Assembly: GCA_020634975.1 (NCBI GenBank)
Contig: JACKAQ010000001.1
Span: 1,860,001 to 1,924,000, forward strand
Direction of reading: 5' to 3'
DNA length: 64,000 bases
DNA from: JACKAQ01 sp020634975 [NCBI: Calditrichia bacterium]
GTDB lineage: Bacteria > Calditrichota > Calditrichia > RBG-13-44-9
Shown piece by piece: positions 62,501-64,000 of the stretch (its first letter is position 1; each line of letters starts with the position of its first letter). Under the pieces are notes generated by a model, which was not told where the DNA came from, made no database searches, and worked only from the letters and a program-made list of their open reading frames with translations. Both the position numbers and the translations under genes were made by a program.

Positions 62501-62757
62501 AGCGCGGTGCGAATAAAATCATCAGGCTGCAGCCATAAACTGTAGGCATAGTTGGTACCGATCGGAAAGTAATCCCAGTTCATGCCGTTAACCATGAAAT
62601 CCTTTCCGTCCACCTGGAGCCTGATACCTGAATTGTCAGATACAACCGCGACTTTGGCAGACTGCGGCAGAACATTGGTCGAGGCAACAAATACAGCCAT
62701 TGCCATCAACCAAAGCGCTGTAACCAAACGGGTTGATTTGCGTTGGGATGAAATCAT
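59587..62757 (-). CDS. GH2-like TIM-barrel glycosidase fused to a probable outer-membrane beta-barrel
   Basis: The ATG at 62757 follows GGAGG, which excludes the GTG upstream. The 1056-residue protein has a signal peptide (1-33). Residues 40-420 form a GH2/GH5-like TIM barrel (VDGKDFMVNGMNWDYFPIG, LLKSMGVNAIRVYTG), with acid/base Glu in YLLGNENNYG and nucleophile in ILFTEFGSDAF. After about residue 500 the sequence turns into long amphipathic strands (GTVTLNFLGN, ISWNSRLFDLEGFYRTGHYHWGY, NTYKLTAMAKVND, RLGLRFTWRSL) ending in TYLHFNIGM, like an outer-membrane barrel. A glycosidase tethered by its own barrel is unusual. Probable substrate is beta-glucan. Confidence 0.75.
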   Translation of the reverse strand: MISSQRKSTRLVTALWLMAMAVFVASTNVLPQSAKVAVVSDNSGIRLQVDGKDFMVNGMNWDYFPIGTNYAYSLWLQPDDFIRTALDAEMSLLKSMGVNAIRVYTGIQPKWIQYIYENYGIYTMLNHSFGRYGVTLDGAYISNTEYSDPQVRELLLSEVTALVNEYKGVPGLLLYLLGNENNYGLFWDGAETEDIPFEDRKSTVRAEAMYQLFNEGAKAMKAIDTSVPVAMCNGDLLFIDIIAETCQDFDIFGTNMYRGLSFGDAFQVVKEKLNKPILFTEFGSDAFNAIENAEDQYSQAKYMVENWKEIYENASGLGKAGNSIGGFTFQFSDGWWKYGQTKNLSVHDNNASWSNGGYQFDYAEGQNNMNEEWFGICAKGPTNAAGFYQNYPRAAYYALKKAHSFDPYAAGVSARSTQQYFSNISLMEAVLAARGDRAALVSEQTGAIRVSGIRLEMSTFSTGGDLITTPDNASPDERVYPNELGFGHMQSLYTQFEAKPTESVRGTVTLNFLGNVPENPIDEIFYENAGRARDVRTDEGNLEISSLNRVRIHQANISWNSRLFDLEGFYRTGHYHWGYEGDFFGLYPEANYGPNIDIYNGIAPVGFEVHGKKSLNGLKVAFGPELWWGANPAVLVKYARKLGGAEVTGIYHEDLDEQAPAVSSFAVPVPPTRRATLHVATEVGGLGIDLGGIWSGNTRVGDSFQIVDGTSGNYQVFQDDIESKDTFGGKIKFTFSKGRWNWYASGAAMGLVANGGADYTQTFTGWRLKDSGSGNQMNVLSGITYQMGNWQVAPNFLWQKPIEGPIPGDVQAPGRPRNILDDPFAVRGNRETTAGELLITYDPTPASWMYAWDSDMAEDASLAASVGFVYRSHPTTQDAAIGILGDGRTTFAFPGAPPARDLWEAHARIISKSSPGQGIIANLFAGDAEPNGDDARLINRYGGDIRFIMNTYKLTAMAKVNDWGPYDYHRDFNLTYPLQLMADLSTAVGKPQWHDIPQTRLGLRFTWRSLDQYSPRYCPTKVLNDIGELVCDPEAEGFDNGSEWEIRTYLHFNIGM

Positions 62758-62835
62758 ATGGACCTCCACAAATTAGAATGTTTTATTGAGAAAAATCAGC
62801 CTTGAGTTTCTATTCGTTCAATGGCTCTGTAACCA

Positions 62836-64000
62836 TTACAGATTGATCGATACCCGCACAACCCGCACCGTATCGTCGCGCTGGAAAATTGACCGGCTGA
62901 GCGCGGTGTCGATTTCCATTCCGTCCATTTCGATTGCGGAACCGTCTTTCATGGTCACAAATACGGTGTTTTCTTTCGCCAAAATGAAAACCACCGGAAC
63001 CTGGCAAATGGTAAATGCCAACATACCCTGGTTTAGTGTCAGCGATTGTTTTTTGTTATTCACATCGTAATAATCAAATATTTTTGAAGCTTTCAGGAAT
63101 TCGCCCTTTTTCAGCAGCGCCGGGATAAATGTTATTTTGCTATCCCGCACCACAACGCCAAACTCTCCGAATCGCGACAAAATATCCTCTTTCACCTGTC
63201 CGGTCATTCCCGGCTGTTGGGCGCCGCTGTTTTCCGGGGTGTGGGAATAGGCATCCGTGGTAAATGCGCCGTAAAGTTCAGGATTTTTATGAATGCCGAT
63301 ACCTTCCCGAATGTCGTAATAATGGCTGCGCAATTTTTCCAGAACTGAGGGATGCGCCTTCGCTTCAACCGCACGGTAAAAGGTATCCTGCACAGCCAAC
63401 AGCAGCTTGGAAACCATGTGCCAGTAAATGCTGCCCAATCCTTCGTATTTGTAAAACGTGCCGGATCGTCCGGTGAAAGACTGGTGGTCAAAAATCGTTT
63501 CGTAAATATTCAGGATGCTGTCGATTTCCGCAGTGGTTATTTCCGGCGACGTTTTTTGCAGTGCAACCAGAGCTTCTTTCAACAAACGCGCGTTGCGAAA
63601 CTGACTGGCAAAATGCCAGTTTCCGGCGTCATCAGTTGTGAAAATGTTACGGCTGCCGGTTAGGTAAGATTTTTCCGCCAGTCCCGCATTTTTGATCAAA
63701 TCGGGCGGGATGACATTTTTTTCGGTGAATCGCGGCAACCGCCGGTTGGGATACAACAGATAACTTGCCTGATCAGCCCTGTACAGCGCGCTATTCCGGA
63801 GCGAATGGAGCAAACTGATGGACGCCGCAATGGATAAATATCCTGAGCTGAGCACCGCAACCTGCCCTTCCAGCATTTCGTACAGCCGCCGGATGGAAAT
63901 GGCATTTTTGTTTTTCAGATCGATCAAATTGTAGGCATGAAACAGGTCGTCGTTGCGCTGGTTGCTCTCGATGGAGTGATCGATATATTGTTTTCCCAAT
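62836..64000 (-). CDS. C-terminal part of a large carbohydrate enzyme, possible GH149/GH94-type beta-glucan phosphorylase
   Basis: At least 387 residues are read from the right edge; the first codon shown is a TTG, so the true start is outside the window. Distinct segments are GRSGTFYKYEGLGSIYWHMVSKLLL, YDIREGIGIHKNPELYGAFTTDAYSHTPENSGAQQPGMTGQVKEDILSRFGEFGV and the beta-rich end VPVVFILAKENTVFV. The PGMTGQVKED and GFPTDAYSH-like helical style recalls inverting phosphorylases of families GH94, GH149 and GH161; GH149 genes are known in bacteria beside GH16, GH17 and GH30. The family call is inference. It is the first gene seen in the beta-glucan cluster. Confidence 0.5.
   Translation of the reverse strand, partial: LGKQYIDHSIESNQRNDDLFHAYNLIDLKNKNAISIRRLYEMLEGQVAVLSSGYLSIAASISLLHSLRNSALYRADQASYLLYPNRRLPRFTEKNVIPPDLIKNAGLAEKSYLTGSRNIFTTDDAGNWHFASQFRNARLLKEALVALQKTSPEITTAEIDSILNIYETIFDHQSFTGRSGTFYKYEGLGSIYWHMVSKLLLAVQDTFYRAVEAKAHPSVLEKLRSHYYDIREGIGIHKNPELYGAFTTDAYSHTPENSGAQQPGMTGQVKEDILSRFGEFGVVVRDSKITFIPALLKKGEFLKASKIFDYYDVNNKKQSLTLNQGMLAFTICQVPVVFILAKENTVFVTMKDGSAIEMDGMEIDTALSRSIFQRDDTVRVVRVSINL

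Overview
The window is a 64 kb piece of a bacterial chromosome that looks like a member of the FCB superphylum, closest in style to Calditrichota, KSB1 or Ignavibacteria. The main sign is the C-terminal sorting tag of the YPNPFNPxTxI type, which recurs on six secreted proteins. Others are PorV/PorQ-type and TonB-dependent outer-membrane proteins, lipoproteins and large beta-propeller proteins. This placement is inferred from protein style, since no rRNA or other marker gene is present. I saw no tRNA, rRNA, CRISPR array, insertion sequence or prophage. All genes except one (44326-44985) are on the minus strand, so gene order below runs from high to low coordinates.

Layout. 1-3.6 kb: a partial 2-hydroxyacid dehydrogenase, a Gfo/Idh/MocA oxidoreductase and an M14 metallopeptidase lipoprotein. 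3.7-12.4 kb: an outer-membrane block (sialidase-like tagged protein, TonB-dependent receptor, 962-residue secreted protein, PorV/PorQ-like barrel) with palindromic REP-like repeats between its genes. 12.4-19.6 kb: a signalling block with a very large histidine kinase whose outside part is two beta-propeller regions, its NtrC-type partner with a variant GAFTGA loop, and a stand-alone receiver protein with a possible sigma-54 promoter. 19.7-31.4 kb: a DUF4956 membrane protein, a VTC-type polyphosphate polymerase domain, an HlyD-like membrane protein, a CotH-kinase protein with lamin-tail and dockerin-like parts, a Cthe_2159-type beta-helix protein and tagged secreted proteins. One gene there is broken by what looks like unpolished, duplicated sequence.

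31.8-44 kb: a met-zincin protease; a four-gene redox and sulfur operon (octaheme tetrathionate-reductase-type cytochrome, a seven-heme cytochrome c fused to a b-type membrane domain, two YeeE/YedE transporters, one with a rhodanese domain lacking its cysteine); then two beta-propeller proteins and an EreA/ChaN-like protein. 44.3-46.4 kb: the single plus-strand gene (a membrane hydrolase-like protein) and a GntR/YtrA repressor with a membrane protein.

46.8-64 kb: a beta-1,3-glucan (laminarin-type) use locus. It has two GH17, two GH16 and one GH30 enzymes, two proteins sharing a glycan-binding-like module, a sugar-binding lipoprotein, a GPH-type sugar symporter, a GH2-like barrel fused to a probable outer-membrane barrel, and the C-terminal part of a possible beta-glucan phosphorylase running off the right edge. 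A plausible scheme is cell-surface cutting of the glucan by GH16, GH17 and GH30 enzymes, capture by the binding proteins, uptake by the symporter and phosphorolysis or hydrolysis inside. No SusC/SusD pair is in the window, so the outer-membrane step is not explained by these genes.
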